The notes under the pieces were generated by a model. The model searched no databases. It was not told where the DNA came from and worked only from the letters and a program-made list of their open reading frames with translations. Made by a program: the position numbers and the translations under genes. This document shows positions 8,090 to 15,251 of a stretch of DNA of 15,251 bases, in pieces; the stretch's first letter is position 1; the number at the start of each line of letters is the position of its first letter. Location: positions 27,187 to 42,437 of the forward strand of contig DEXR01000001.1 of the NCBI GenBank assembly GCA_002364245.1, in the 5' to 3' direction. Origin of the DNA: Flavobacteriaceae bacterium UBA3179. Its GTDB lineage: Bacteria > Bacteroidota > Bacteroidia > Flavobacteriales > Flavobacteriaceae.

Positions 8090-8784
8090 TGCACAAAATT
8101 ACCATTGCCATAGACGGCTACTCATCTACTGGAAAAAGTACAGTCGCCAAACAATTGGCAGATTGGTTAGAATATGTGTATATCGATACTGGCGCAATGT
8201 ATCGTGCCGTAACATTGTATGCTATGGAAAATGGTTTTATTTCTGAAGAAAAATTCGATAGGGAAGGGTTAATCAAAAAACTATCAGAAATTTATTTAGA
8301 ATTCAAAAAAAGCAGTCCTACGGCAAAAGCCGAAATATTCCTTAACGGAAAAAATGTAGAAAGCGAAATAAGAACTCTAGATGTTTCAGAATTTGTAAGC
8401 CCAATCGCCACCGTTTCCGAAGTGCGAAAAAAACTAGTAGAACAGCAGCAACGAATGGGTTCTGAAAAAGGCGTTGTAATGGATGGTCGTGATATTGGCA
8501 CTGTGGTCTTACCAAAAGCCGAGTTGAAAATCTTTATGAATGCTTCCGCAGAAGAACGTGCCAAACGCCGGTATGATGAGCTTTCAGAGCGTGGTGATCA
8601 AGTTACGTTTAAAGAAGTTTTAAAAAACGTTCAAGAACGTGACCATATAGACACTACCCGTAAAGATTCCCCTTTACGAAAGGCAGCCGATGCCATTGAA
8701 ATTGACAACAGTGAGATGAACTTGGAAGATCAATTTCACATCATTTTACAACTTGCCAAAGACCGAATAGCCGGGAGGGTATGA
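8089..8784 (+). CDS. cmk: Cytidylate kinase
   Basis: Cmk phosphorylates CMP and dCMP to the diphosphates with ATP, recycling pyrimidine nucleotides. The protein is 231 residues, close to E. coli Cmk (227). The P-loop is GYSSTGKST (10-18), followed by the CMP-binding DTGAMYRAVTLYA block. The conserved VMDGRDIGTVVLP segment carries D132 and R134. A lid-type RAKRRYDEL and the C-terminal family motif ERDHIDTTRKDSPLRKAADAIEIDNS complete the pattern. The ATG shares its A with the porQ stop codon (TAATG) and leads straight into the P-loop strand, so the start is secure. rpsA follows after 213 bp; cmk-rpsA adjacency is widely conserved in bacteria, including E. coli. Confidence 0.97.
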   Translation: MHKITIAIDGYSSTGKSTVAKQLADWLEYVYIDTGAMYRAVTLYAMENGFISEEKFDREGLIKKLSEIYLEFKKSSPTAKAEIFLNGKNVESEIRTLDVSEFVSPIATVSEVRKKLVEQQQRMGSEKGVVMDGRDIGTVVLPKAELKIFMNASAEERAKRRYDELSERGDQVTFKEVLKNVQERDHIDTTRKDSPLRKAADAIEIDNSEMNLEDQFHIILQLAKDRIAGRV

Positions 8785-8811
8785 TCTTCAGCAGAGATTT
8801 CTTTAAAACAC

Positions 8812-8842
8812 TTTGATTATCAAAAGAAAAACAGTAATTTTG
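8812..8842 (+). promoter_or_regulatory. Strong Bacteroidota promoter for rpsA
   Basis: A -33 element TTTG (8812-8815) and a perfect -7 box TAATTTTG (8835-8842) are separated by 19 bp, an ideal match to the Bacteroidota housekeeping promoter. It lies outside the cmk reading frame. Transcription should begin near 8847-8850, leaving a leader of about 150 nt before the rpsA ATG. This gives rpsA independent expression from porQ-cmk. Confidence 0.8.
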
Positions 8843-8845
8843 CAC

Positions 8846-8997
8846 TCCTTTTAGCGACGAGGCAAGAATAAAAGGAATGATAAAATTTAATCTAAATCCT
8901 TCTGTGGGATGGTCGCGGTAACTTCTTGTAACAACACAGAATACAAATTGTTGAAATTCAGAATCTTTTAAAATGAATTTCACAAACATTTTACTAA
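8846..8997 (+). ncRNA. Candidate structured 5' leader of rpsA
   Basis: Three perfect stems can form. P1 pairs 8846-8853 with 8869-8876 (8 bp). P2 pairs 8900-8906 with 8935-8941 (7 bp; TTCTGTG / CACAGAA). P3 pairs 8952-8960 with 8974-8982 (9 bp) and ends 15 nt before the start codon. The P1 loop contains GCGAC (8854-8858), complementary to GTCGC (8912-8916) inside the P2 loop, which allows a kissing contact. No open reading frame or terminator tail explains these repeats. Ribosomal protein S1 represses its own mRNA in E. coli, so an autoregulatory leader is a reasonable inference. I cannot match it to a named RNA family. Confidence 0.5.
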
Positions 8998-10875
8998 ATG
9001 GCTGATAAAGCAAACAAAGACGCAGCAAAAGAAAAAGCTGCAGAAAAACAAGAAGATGTAGCTGTTGCAGAACAAAAAGCTACTGAGGAAACTCAAAAAC
9101 CTCAAGAAGAACTTTCTTTAAAGCAAAGAGATCCTAAACAATTTTTAGAAGAATTCAACTGGCACAACTACGAAGAGGGCATTGACCCAATCGATGACGG
9201 TAAGCTAGAAGAGTTTGAAAAATTAGTTACTGAAAACTTCGTTGACACATTAGATGATGAGGTAGTAGAAGGAGAAGTAGTTTATATTACAGATCGTGAT
9301 GCTATTATCGACATCAATGCGAAAAGTGAAGGTGTTATCTCTTTAAACGAGTTTCGTTACAATCCAGACCTTAAAGTTGGTGACAAAGTAGAAGTTTTGA
9401 TCGATGTACGTGAAGACAGTACAGGACAATTAATTCTTTCTCACCGTAAGGCTAGAACCATCAAAGCTTGGGAGCGTGTTAATGATGCTCACGATGATGC
9501 TACTATTGTTAACGGTTATGTTAAGTGCCGTACTAAAGGTGGTATGATTGTAGATGTATTCGGTATCGAAGCTTTCTTGCCAGGTTCACAAATAGATGTG
9601 AAGCCTATCCGTGATTACGATGCATATGTAGGAAAAACAATGGAATTCAAAGTTGTGAAAATCAACCACGAATTTAAAAACGTTGTTGTTTCGCATAAAG
9701 CACTTATCGAAGCGGATATCGAAGAACAGAAAAAAGAAATTATCGGGCAGCTTGAAAAAGGACAAGTATTGGAAGGTGTTGTTAAAAACATTACTTCATA
9801 CGGTGTATTTGTTGACCTTGGAGGTGTTGACGGATTGGTACACATTACAGACCTTTCTTGGTCTCGTATCAACCACCCGAACGAGATTGTTGACCTTGAC
9901 CAGAAATTAAACGTTGTTATCCTTGACTTTGATGAGGATAAAACACGTATTCAATTAGGTCTTAAGCAATTGAAAGCTCACCCATGGGATGCTCTTGGAG
10001 ACGATCTTAAAGTAGGTGATAAAGTAAAAGGTAAAGTAGTTGTTATTGCAGACTACGGTGCATTTATTGAAGTTGCTGAAGGTGTTGAAGGATTAATCCA
10101 CGTTAGCGAAATGTCTTGGTCTACGCACTTACGTAGCGCACAAGATTTCGTAAATGTTGGTGATGAGGTTGAAGCTCAAATCCTAACTATGGACAAAGAA
10201 GACCGTAAAATGTCTCTTGGTATTAAGCAATTAACACCAGATCCATGGACTGATATTACTACTAAATATCCTGTAGGTTCAAGACACACAGGTATTGTAC
10301 GTAACTTTACAAACTTTGGTGTATTTGTTGAATTAGAAGAAGGAATTGATGGACTAATTTACATTAGCGATCTTTCTTGGACTAAGAAAATCAAGCACCC
10401 AAGTGAGTTTACTGAAATTGGAGCTGAATTAGACGTTGTTGTTCTTGAATTAGATGTTGAAGGACGCAAGTTAAGTTTAGGCCACAAACAAACAGAAGAC
10501 AACCCTTGGGATAAGTACGAAGGTGAGTTTGCTGTAGGAACTAAGCACACTGCTAAGATTGACGAAATAGTAGACAAAGGAGCAACGATCGAGTTTAACG
10601 ACGACATCACAGCATTTGTCCCTAAACGCCACTTAGAAAAAGAAGACGGAACAGATCTTCAAAAAGGCGAAGAAGCAGAATTCCAAATTATTGAGTTCAA
10701 TAAAGAATTCAAGAAAGTGGTTGTTTCACATATGGTAATCCATAAAGAAGAAGAAGCTAAGATTGTAAAAGCTGCTGCTAAAAAGCAAGCAGCACAAGCC
10801 GAAGAGTCTAAGACTACTCTAGGTGATGCCAATCAAAAACTTCAAGACTTGAAAGACAAAATGGACGGTAAATAA
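8998..10875 (+). CDS. rpsA: 30S ribosomal protein S1
   Basis: S1 binds mRNA on the 30S subunit and helps start translation, which matters especially in Bacteroidota where Shine-Dalgarno pairing is rarely used. The protein has 625 residues with six S1 (OB-fold) repeats at about 90-151, 169-235, 255-325, 339-412, 426-498 and 513-580. Repeats 3-5 are the most canonical, with the GVFVDLGGVDGLVHITDLSW-type signature. An Ala/Lys/Glu-rich N-terminal extension (1-40) and a charged helical tail (582-625) flank them, as in other Bacteroidota S1 proteins, which are longer than E. coli S1 (557). Leucine is often CTT here, whereas neighbouring genes favour TTA/TTG, fitting high expression. The start has no Shine-Dalgarno sequence (the 16 bases upstream are CATTTTACTAA-like). 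An ideal promoter and a structured leader lie upstream, and a strong terminator lies downstream. Confidence 0.97.
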   Translation: MADKANKDAAKEKAAEKQEDVAVAEQKATEETQKPQEELSLKQRDPKQFLEEFNWHNYEEGIDPIDDGKLEEFEKLVTENFVDTLDDEVVEGEVVYITDRDAIIDINAKSEGVISLNEFRYNPDLKVGDKVEVLIDVREDSTGQLILSHRKARTIKAWERVNDAHDDATIVNGYVKCRTKGGMIVDVFGIEAFLPGSQIDVKPIRDYDAYVGKTMEFKVVKINHEFKNVVVSHKALIEADIEEQKKEIIGQLEKGQVLEGVVKNITSYGVFVDLGGVDGLVHITDLSWSRINHPNEIVDLDQKLNVVILDFDEDKTRIQLGLKQLKAHPWDALGDDLKVGDKVKGKVVVIADYGAFIEVAEGVEGLIHVSEMSWSTHLRSAQDFVNVGDEVEAQILTMDKEDRKMSLGIKQLTPDPWTDITTKYPVGSRHTGIVRNFTNFGVFVELEEGIDGLIYISDLSWTKKIKHPSEFTEIGAELDVVVLELDVEGRKLSLGHKQTEDNPWDKYEGEFAVGTKHTAKIDEIVDKGATIEFNDDITAFVPKRHLEKEDGTDLQKGEEAEFQIIEFNKEFKKVVVSHMVIHKEEEAKIVKAAAKKQAAQAEESKTTLGDANQKLQDLKDKMDGK

Positions 10876-10904
10876 GCCTTCATTTCGTTAAAAGTTATAA
10901 AAGT

Positions 10905-10934
10905 AAAGCCCTTCAATTTTGAAGGGCTTTTTTT
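10905..10934. terminator. Strong bidirectional terminator between rpsA and the NlpC/P60 gene
   Basis: Perfect 12-bp arms AAAGCCCTTCAA (10905-10916) and TTGAAGGGCTTT (10919-10930) are followed by a T-tract up to 10934 on the plus strand. The left side is A-rich on the plus strand, giving some U-tract for the minus strand. The T-tract touches the stop codon of the convergent NlpC/P60 gene (10933-10935). Confidence 0.9.
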
Positions 10935-11682
10935 ATATAATACGTTTTATAACCCGTAGTTTATGAGTGTGCATTCGGGCTTCACTGTTAAAAATTCCAG
11001 TATGATCTATTCGGTCTATTCGTACTTTTCCGTGAGCGTGGATTATATAATTGTCTTCCATTATTATCCCTACATGAGTTATCACTCCTTCTGCATTATC
11101 AAAAAAGGCTAAATCTCCAGGCTCGCTCTCTTCAATAAAACTCAGTGCTTCCCCTTGGGTGGCTTGCTGACTTGCATCGCGCAATAATTTGTAACCATTC
11201 AGTTTATAAACCATTTGCGTAAAGCCACTACAATCAATCCCGAAAGGAGTTTTTCCTCCCCATAAATAAGGACTGTTTAAGTATAAAATAGCCGTATCGA
11301 TTAATTGTTTCTTCGGAAGCTTTTTAGAAATAGTTTTTCCTTCAAAAGTATGCTTCAAAAAAGCACAATTATTTACTTGACAACCAAGAAATATAGATAG
11401 AAGCTGGTTTTCTTCAGTAGTAACAATATCGACCAAGTCTGTTGCGTAAACTAATTTAGCTTTTTTTAATTCTAAATATTCTTCTTCAGAAATTAAACGA
11501 AACTGTTTATTATCTACCCAACCTTCGTAGCCATCAAACAACAACCTAATTCGGCTCCATTTTTTTCGTTGTTCCAAAACTTTAAAAAGCTCGCCATACA
11601 AAACTTGTGAAACAAGTTCACTTGGATCAGATGCTTCAGCCCGCAAAGGAACAACACTTAAATTACATAAGCCGTATTTCAT
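10933..11682 (-). CDS. Cytoplasmic NlpC/P60 peptidase with SH3-like N-terminus (YkfC-like)
   Basis: This 249-residue enzyme resembles the gamma-D-glutamyl-L-diamino acid endopeptidase family (Bacillus YkfC, dipeptidyl-peptidase VI), which cleaves murein peptides such as L-Ala-gamma-D-Glu-diaminopimelate. Residues 1-65 form a bacterial SH3-like domain (VPLRAEASDPSELVSQVLYG ... W). Residues 125-245 form the NlpC/P60 domain with Cys151 (DCSGF), His203 (ITHVGI) and His215 (IIHAHG). The spacing of 52 and 12 residues fits the family triad. YLWGGKTPFGIDCSG is the family's usual lead-in. No signal peptide is seen: the protein starts MKYGLCNLSVVPLR, so it should act in the cytoplasm, probably in recycling imported murein peptides. 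It lies 34 bp after the thiolase gene on the same strand and likely shares its transcript. It converges on rpsA. Confidence 0.9.
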   Translation of the reverse strand: MKYGLCNLSVVPLRAEASDPSELVSQVLYGELFKVLEQRKKWSRIRLLFDGYEGWVDNKQFRLISEEEYLELKKAKLVYATDLVDIVTTEENQLLSIFLGCQVNNCAFLKHTFEGKTISKKLPKKQLIDTAILYLNSPYLWGGKTPFGIDCSGFTQMVYKLNGYKLLRDASQQATQGEALSFIEESEPGDLAFFDNAEGVITHVGIIMEDNYIIHAHGKVRIDRIDHTGIFNSEARMHTHKLRVIKRII

Positions 11683-11716
11683 ACTTTTTATAAAATCGAA
11701 AGCTTGTTGTGAATAC

Positions 11717-12895
11717 TTATTTTCTTTCGATTACCATAGCAGAAGCACCACCGCCACCATTACAAATAGCTGCAGCACCTAATTTAGCATCGTTTTGTTT
11801 TAATACATTTAGTAAAGTGATCAGTATACGAACACCGCTACAACCTAGTGGGTGACCTAAGGAAACGGCTCCACCATTCACATTTACATTTGAAGAATCA
11901 AGTCCTAATATTTTCATATTAGCCAATCCTACTACTGCAAACGCTTCGTTAAATTCAAAATAATCTACATCGTCTTGAGAAATACCAGCTTTTTCTATTG
12001 CTTTTGGCAATGCTTTGGCAGGTGCCGTAGTAAACCATTTTGGCTCTTGAGCAGCATCTGCATAACTTTTAATAGTGGCAAGAGGGGTTAATCCCATCTC
12101 TTTAGCTTTGTCGGCACTCATTAAAACCATGGCTCCAGCACCATCATTTATAGTAGATGCATTGGCAGCAGTAACAGTCCCATCTTTACTAAAAGCTGGA
12201 CGTAGTGATGTTATTTTTTCCATCTTTACGTTCTTAAACTCTTCGTCTTGTTTAACCATAACAGGCTCTCCTCGTCGTTGTGGAACTTCAACAGGAACTA
12301 CTTCATCATCAAATTTCCCTTCTTCCCAAGCTTTGGCAGAACGATTATAAGATTCTATTGCAAACTTATCTTGATCTTCTCTTGAGAAATTATGTTCCGT
12401 TGCGCACAAGTCTGCACAAACACCCATCGCATTTTGATCATATGCATCAACTAGACCGTCTTTTTGCATACCATCTATAAGCGTAGCAGGACCAAACTTT
12501 TTTCCATTTCTCATGTGCACATAATGAGGAATATTGCTCATACTCTCCATACCTCCTGCAACAATAACATCAGCATCACCCAAAGCAATAGCCTGAGCTG
12601 CTTGCATAACAGCTTTCATTCCAGAAGCACAAACTTTATTTACCGTTGTACAAGGTACTGTATCTGGGATACCAGCACTTAAAGCAGCTTGACGCGCAGG
12701 TGCTTGACCTACACCAGCCTGCACTACATTACCCATGAAAACCTCTTGAACTTTAGATGGATCTAATTTGATTTTATCTAACGCTCCTTTTATGGCCGTA
12801 GCCCCTAACTGGGTAGCCGTTATAGAAGAAAGACTTCCCATGAAACTTCCTATTGGGGTTCGTGCCGCAGCTACTATTACAACTTCTTTACTCAT
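11717..12895 (-). CDS. Acetyl-CoA C-acetyltransferase (thiolase)
   Basis: Thiolases condense two acetyl-CoA molecules or, in reverse, cleave 3-ketoacyl-CoA. This 392-residue protein has the acyl-accepting Cys89 (NKVCASGMK), His348 (GGAVSLGHPLGCSG) and the proton-shuttling Cys378 (CNGGGGASAMVIE). These three residues fall at the same numbers as in the Zoogloea biosynthetic thiolase, and the length also matches. The N-terminus EVVIVAAARTPIGSFMGSL is typical. This favours the acetoacetyl-CoA type (AtoB/PhaA-like), but a role in amino-acid or fatty-acid breakdown cannot be excluded from sequence, so no symbol is given. No partner hydratase or dehydrogenase is next to it. The NlpC/P60 gene follows 34 bp downstream. 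A promoter candidate lies about 60 bp upstream on the minus strand, divergent from pgpH. Confidence 0.95.
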   Translation of the reverse strand: MSKEVVIVAAARTPIGSFMGSLSSITATQLGATAIKGALDKIKLDPSKVQEVFMGNVVQAGVGQAPARQAALSAGIPDTVPCTTVNKVCASGMKAVMQAAQAIALGDADVIVAGGMESMSNIPHYVHMRNGKKFGPATLIDGMQKDGLVDAYDQNAMGVCADLCATEHNFSREDQDKFAIESYNRSAKAWEEGKFDDEVVPVEVPQRRGEPVMVKQDEEFKNVKMEKITSLRPAFSKDGTVTAANASTINDGAGAMVLMSADKAKEMGLTPLATIKSYADAAQEPKWFTTAPAKALPKAIEKAGISQDDVDYFEFNEAFAVVGLANMKILGLDSSNVNVNGGAVSLGHPLGCSGVRILITLLNVLKQNDAKLGAAAICNGGGGASAMVIERK

Positions 12896-12954
12896 TATAT
12901 AACAATTTTTTAATTAACTATACCGCGTCATTTATTTAAGCAGTACAAGGACTG

Positions 12955-12985
12955 CGAATTTACGGATTTTATACTAAAATATCAA
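12955..12985 (-). promoter_or_regulatory. Candidate promoter for the thiolase-NlpC/P60 pair
   Basis: Reading the minus strand, TTG (12985-12983) is followed after 20 bp by TAAATTCG (12962-12955), one base from TAnnTTTG. The spacing is good. The predicted leader is about 50 nt. Confidence 0.45.
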
Positions 12986-13002
12986 TGTTTAAGTAGCTCG
13001 CT

Positions 13003-13035
13003 TTTGGGATTAGTCAGCGGTTATTTATACCTTTA
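13003..13035 (+). promoter_or_regulatory. Candidate promoter for pgpH
   Basis: TTTG (13003-13006) and TACCTTTA (13028-13035; one mismatch to TAnnTTTG) are separated by 21 bp. The ATG follows after 17 bp, giving a leader of about ten bases without a Shine-Dalgarno sequence. Confidence 0.45.
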
Positions 13036-13052
13036 CGTATCCAAAGAAATAT

Positions 13053-15098
13053 ATGAATAATTTTTTCGCGTTATTTTCTAAAAACCAATCCCTTATTTAC
13101 AAGGGATTTCTATTTATCCTCTCCACATTTTTGGTGATTTACTTATTGCCAAAAGGCGGCCAGTTTAAATATAACTTTCAAAAGGGAAAACCTTGGCAAT
13201 ATGAGAACCTCTATGCGCCATTCAGTTTCACTATTAAAAAAGATGCTAAAACCCTAGAACAAGAAAGGGAGACAATTAAAGAAAATGCAACTCCTTATTT
13301 TGAATATGATGCTGAAACAGTGGATGCCCGCAAAGAAGATTTCCTTCAACTATTTAATGATGCTTTTGTAGACAGTCTTTATACAACTCCAAAAGAAACT
13401 GCTCAAAATGAAGGTTTATCTGTATTTACCGAACTGTACGCTAAAGGTGTAATTGATGAAGTATATCCGTATGATAAAGACCAGTTAATCTACCTTAAAA
13501 GAGGAAATGAAATTGAAGAATTAGCTTATTCGCAATTTTTCAGAAAAGAAAACATAAAAGGCAGGGTTTCTAAGTTGGTTTCTGAAAATGCAACAGAAGA
13601 CATAAAAATACTACTACAAAAAGTATTGGAACGTGCAGTAATACCCAATGTTACGTTAAACACAAAATTAACTGAAGCTTCGGTAGAATCTGAGATAAAC
13701 GCCATAAACCCCAATAGGGGTGTGGTTGAAAAAGGTGGGAGGATTATTGCTAAAGGTGAAGTGGTTGAAGGCGACACGTATCAAATTTTAAACTCTTTAA
13801 AAGCAGAATACCAATCACAGGTATGGAGCAAATCTAATTACTCCTGGCTGATTGTCGGATATATTATAATAGTGTCGTTGGTATTTTCCATGTTATTTTT
13901 ATTCTTAAAAAAATACAGGTTCGATATATTCAATAATAACACAAAGGTTACATTCATATTTTTCAATGTAATCTTAATGGTCTTCCTTACAACAATAGTC
14001 GTAAATCTCGATGCAAAATATGTATATGTAGTCCCTCTTTGTATTTTACCTTTAATATTAAAGGCCTTTTTTGATCCGCGATTAGGACTCTTTGTACACG
14101 TACTTACACTAATGCTATTAGGCTTTGTTGTACCCAATAGTTTTGAGTACCTATTCTTACAGTTAATTGCTGGTATAGTGACAATATTAACGGTATCTGA
14201 ACTTTATCGCCGTGCAAATCTTTTTATTTCGGTAGGACAAATAACATTGGTGTATATTGTAGGCTATTTTGCCTTCTTTATCCTTCAGGAAGGAAATGTG
14301 CAGCTTATCATTTGGGAGAATTTCGGATACTTTATCCTTTGTGGGTTGGCAACCTTGTTTGCCCATCCTTTAATTTATTTATACGAAAAAATGTTCGGTT
14401 TGGTATCTGATGTTTCATTATTGGAGCTTAGCGACACCAATACCAAATTATTAAAAGAATTATCCAATAAAGCTCCAGGAACATTCCACCATTCCTTAAA
14501 TGTGGCTAATTTAGGGGAAGCTGCTGCTAACGAAATTGGAGCCAATTCTATGTTGGTACGGGTAGGAGCGCTATATCACGATATTGGTAAAATGAAAAAC
14601 CCAACCTATTTTACTGAAAATCAGGTAAATTCTGTAAACGCACACCAAGAGCTTGACCCCAAAGAAAGTGCAAGCATTATTATAGACCACGTTATAAATG
14701 GAATTGAAATAGCCCGCAAAAACAACTTACCGGACCGGGTAATAGATTTTATTAGAACGCACCACGGAACAAGCTTGGTGTACTATTTTTATAAGAAAGA
14801 AAAAGAACAAAATGAAGGCATAGAAGAAGAAGACTTTAGATACCCTGGACCTATACCGTTTTCTAAAGAAACTGCTATATTAATGATGGCTGACAGCGTT
14901 GAGGCTGCCAGTAAAAGCCTTAAAGAGCCCACTTCTTCAAAAATTGATGCGTTTGTAGAGAAAATTATAGACGGTCAAATGGCGCAAGGTCAGTTTTTAA
15001 ATGCTAACATTACCTTTAAGGAAATACAGACTATAAAAAAGGTATTAAAAAAGAAACTGAACAACATCTATCATCTAAGGGTAGAATATCCTGAATAG
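13053..15098 (+). CDS. pgpH: 7TM-HD phosphodiesterase PgpH, probable c-di-AMP hydrolase
   Basis: PgpH-type proteins are inner-membrane phosphodiesterases that degrade cyclic di-AMP. The 681 residues are arranged as an N-terminal membrane helix (about 13-33), a large extracytoplasmic 7TMR-HDED domain (about 36-262, starting WQYENLYAPFSFTI), seven membrane segments (about 264-448) and a cytoplasmic HD domain (about 478-640). The metal-binding set is complete: His480 (FHHSLN), His509-Asp510 (YHDIGK), His546 (DHVING), His570 (THHGTS) and Asp614 (MADSVEA). Their spacings (29, 37, 24, 44) agree with those I remember for Listeria PgpH, which was shown to hydrolyse c-di-AMP. The ATG at 13053 lies just after a promoter-like element and leads into the first membrane helix. 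The gene stands alone: it diverges from the thiolase gene and converges on a tRNA gene. Family is confident; the substrate is inferred from homologues. Confidence 0.93.
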   Translation: MNNFFALFSKNQSLIYKGFLFILSTFLVIYLLPKGGQFKYNFQKGKPWQYENLYAPFSFTIKKDAKTLEQERETIKENATPYFEYDAETVDARKEDFLQLFNDAFVDSLYTTPKETAQNEGLSVFTELYAKGVIDEVYPYDKDQLIYLKRGNEIEELAYSQFFRKENIKGRVSKLVSENATEDIKILLQKVLERAVIPNVTLNTKLTEASVESEINAINPNRGVVEKGGRIIAKGEVVEGDTYQILNSLKAEYQSQVWSKSNYSWLIVGYIIIVSLVFSMLFLFLKKYRFDIFNNNTKVTFIFFNVILMVFLTTIVVNLDAKYVYVVPLCILPLILKAFFDPRLGLFVHVLTLMLLGFVVPNSFEYLFLQLIAGIVTILTVSELYRRANLFISVGQITLVYIVGYFAFFILQEGNVQLIIWENFGYFILCGLATLFAHPLIYLYEKMFGLVSDVSLLELSDTNTKLLKELSNKAPGTFHHSLNVANLGEAAANEIGANSMLVRVGALYHDIGKMKNPTYFTENQVNSVNAHQELDPKESASIIIDHVINGIEIARKNNLPDRVIDFIRTHHGTSLVYYFYKKEKEQNEGIEEEDFRYPGPIPFSKETAILMMADSVEAASKSLKEPTSSKIDAFVEKIIDGQMAQGQFLNANITFKEIQTIKKVLKKKLNNIYHLRVEYPE

Positions 15099-15133
15099 CG
15101 TTTATTCCCTCCAATATTATTGACTACAATTAT

Positions 15134-15166
15134 AAAACAAAAAATCCTCACTAAAAAGTGAGGATT
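15134..15166 (-). terminator. Terminator downstream of tRNA-Arg
   Basis: Perfect 9-bp arms (15143-15151 and 15158-15166) enclose a 6-nt loop. On the minus strand the hairpin is followed by TTTTTGTTTT, a good U-tract, so it terminates the tRNA transcript. Plus-strand sequence after it has no T-run, so it is weaker for pgpH. Confidence 0.85.
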
Positions 15167-15171
15167 CAATG

Positions 15172-15245
15172 TGAGCCCGATAGGATTCGAACCTATGACC
15201 GCCTCCTTAGAAGGGAGGTGCTCTATCCAGCTGAGCTACGAGCCC
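15172..15245 (-). tRNA. tRNA-Arg, anticodon UCU
   Basis: The minus strand folds as a complete 74-nt cloverleaf (including discriminator A). The acceptor stem GGGCTCG pairs with CGGGCTC with two G-U pairs. The D-arm contains AGCTCAGCTGGATAGAGCA. The anticodon stem CCTCC/GGAGG encloses the loop CTTCTAA with anticodon TCT at the expected place. The T-arm contains GGTTCGAATCC. It reads AGA (and possibly AGG) arginine codons. The 3' CCA is not encoded (CA follows the discriminator region, then TTG) and must be added after transcription. A hairpin terminator lies just downstream. Confidence 0.96.
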
Positions 15246-15251
15246 GTAGCA

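Noticed and set aside
8846..8876. P1 hairpin of the rpsA leader as a terminator for cmk.
   Set aside because: It is followed by GGAATGATAAAATT rather than a T-tract, its loop is 15 nt, and it lies just downstream of a strong promoter.
12075..12682. Several open frames on the plus strand opposite the thiolase gene.
   Set aside because: The thiolase frame is complete with all catalytic residues; the opposite frames have no recognisable domains and odd compositions typical of antisense shadows.
13838..14137. 99-codon open frame on the minus strand inside pgpH.
   Set aside because: It is antisense to the membrane-helix region of a clear pgpH, and its protein has no family features.

Overview
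The window is an ordinary chromosomal segment of a member of the Bacteroidota, almost certainly a marine-type Flavobacteriaceae. The DNA is AT-rich and genes start without Shine-Dalgarno sequences after short A-rich leaders. Several starts are preceded by the phylum's TTG / TAnnTTTG promoter. It carries a type IX secretion gene (porQ), a GIN-domain protein, a UMF1-type MFS transporter and PgpH, and its lipoproteins have typical flavobacterial N-termini. No phage, insertion sequence with a transposase, CRISPR array or defence system was found.

Layout. On the minus strand, 1-917 holds a collagen-motif lipoprotein gene followed 3 bp later by a lipoprotein-type msrB cut by the window edge. From 1034 to 3261, an M48 metalloprotease lipoprotein and a UMF1 transporter run on the plus strand, separated by a hairpin terminator. 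At 3318-4052 a minus-strand GIN/DUF2807 repeat protein converges on the transporter across a shared terminator. A 415-bp gene-free stretch (4053-4467) separates it from lon and contains a long imperfect inverted repeat. From 4468 to 10875, lon, porQ, cmk and rpsA all lie on the plus strand. porQ and cmk overlap by one base (TAATG), and rpsA has its own strong promoter and a structured leader. At 10933-12895 a thiolase gene and a cytoplasmic NlpC/P60 peptidase gene form a minus-strand pair that converges on rpsA over a bidirectional terminator. At 13053-15098 pgpH (7TM-HD phosphodiesterase) is divergent from the thiolase gene. The window closes with a minus-strand tRNA-Arg(UCU) and its terminator.

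Function. Most genes are housekeeping or envelope genes: protein quality control (lon, M48, msrB), translation (rpsA, tRNA-Arg), nucleotide metabolism (cmk), type IX secretion (porQ), murein peptide turnover (NlpC/P60), acyl-CoA metabolism (thiolase) and probable c-di-AMP breakdown (pgpH). No clearly new multi-gene system is visible. The two most interesting signals are non-coding. One is the rpsA 5' leader (about 8846-8997), which can form three perfect stems and a 5-bp loop-loop contact and is a candidate autoregulatory RNA. The other is the 16-bp, 15/16-matching inverted repeat (4128-4143 / 4446-4461) bounding a 334-bp gene-free block just upstream of lon.
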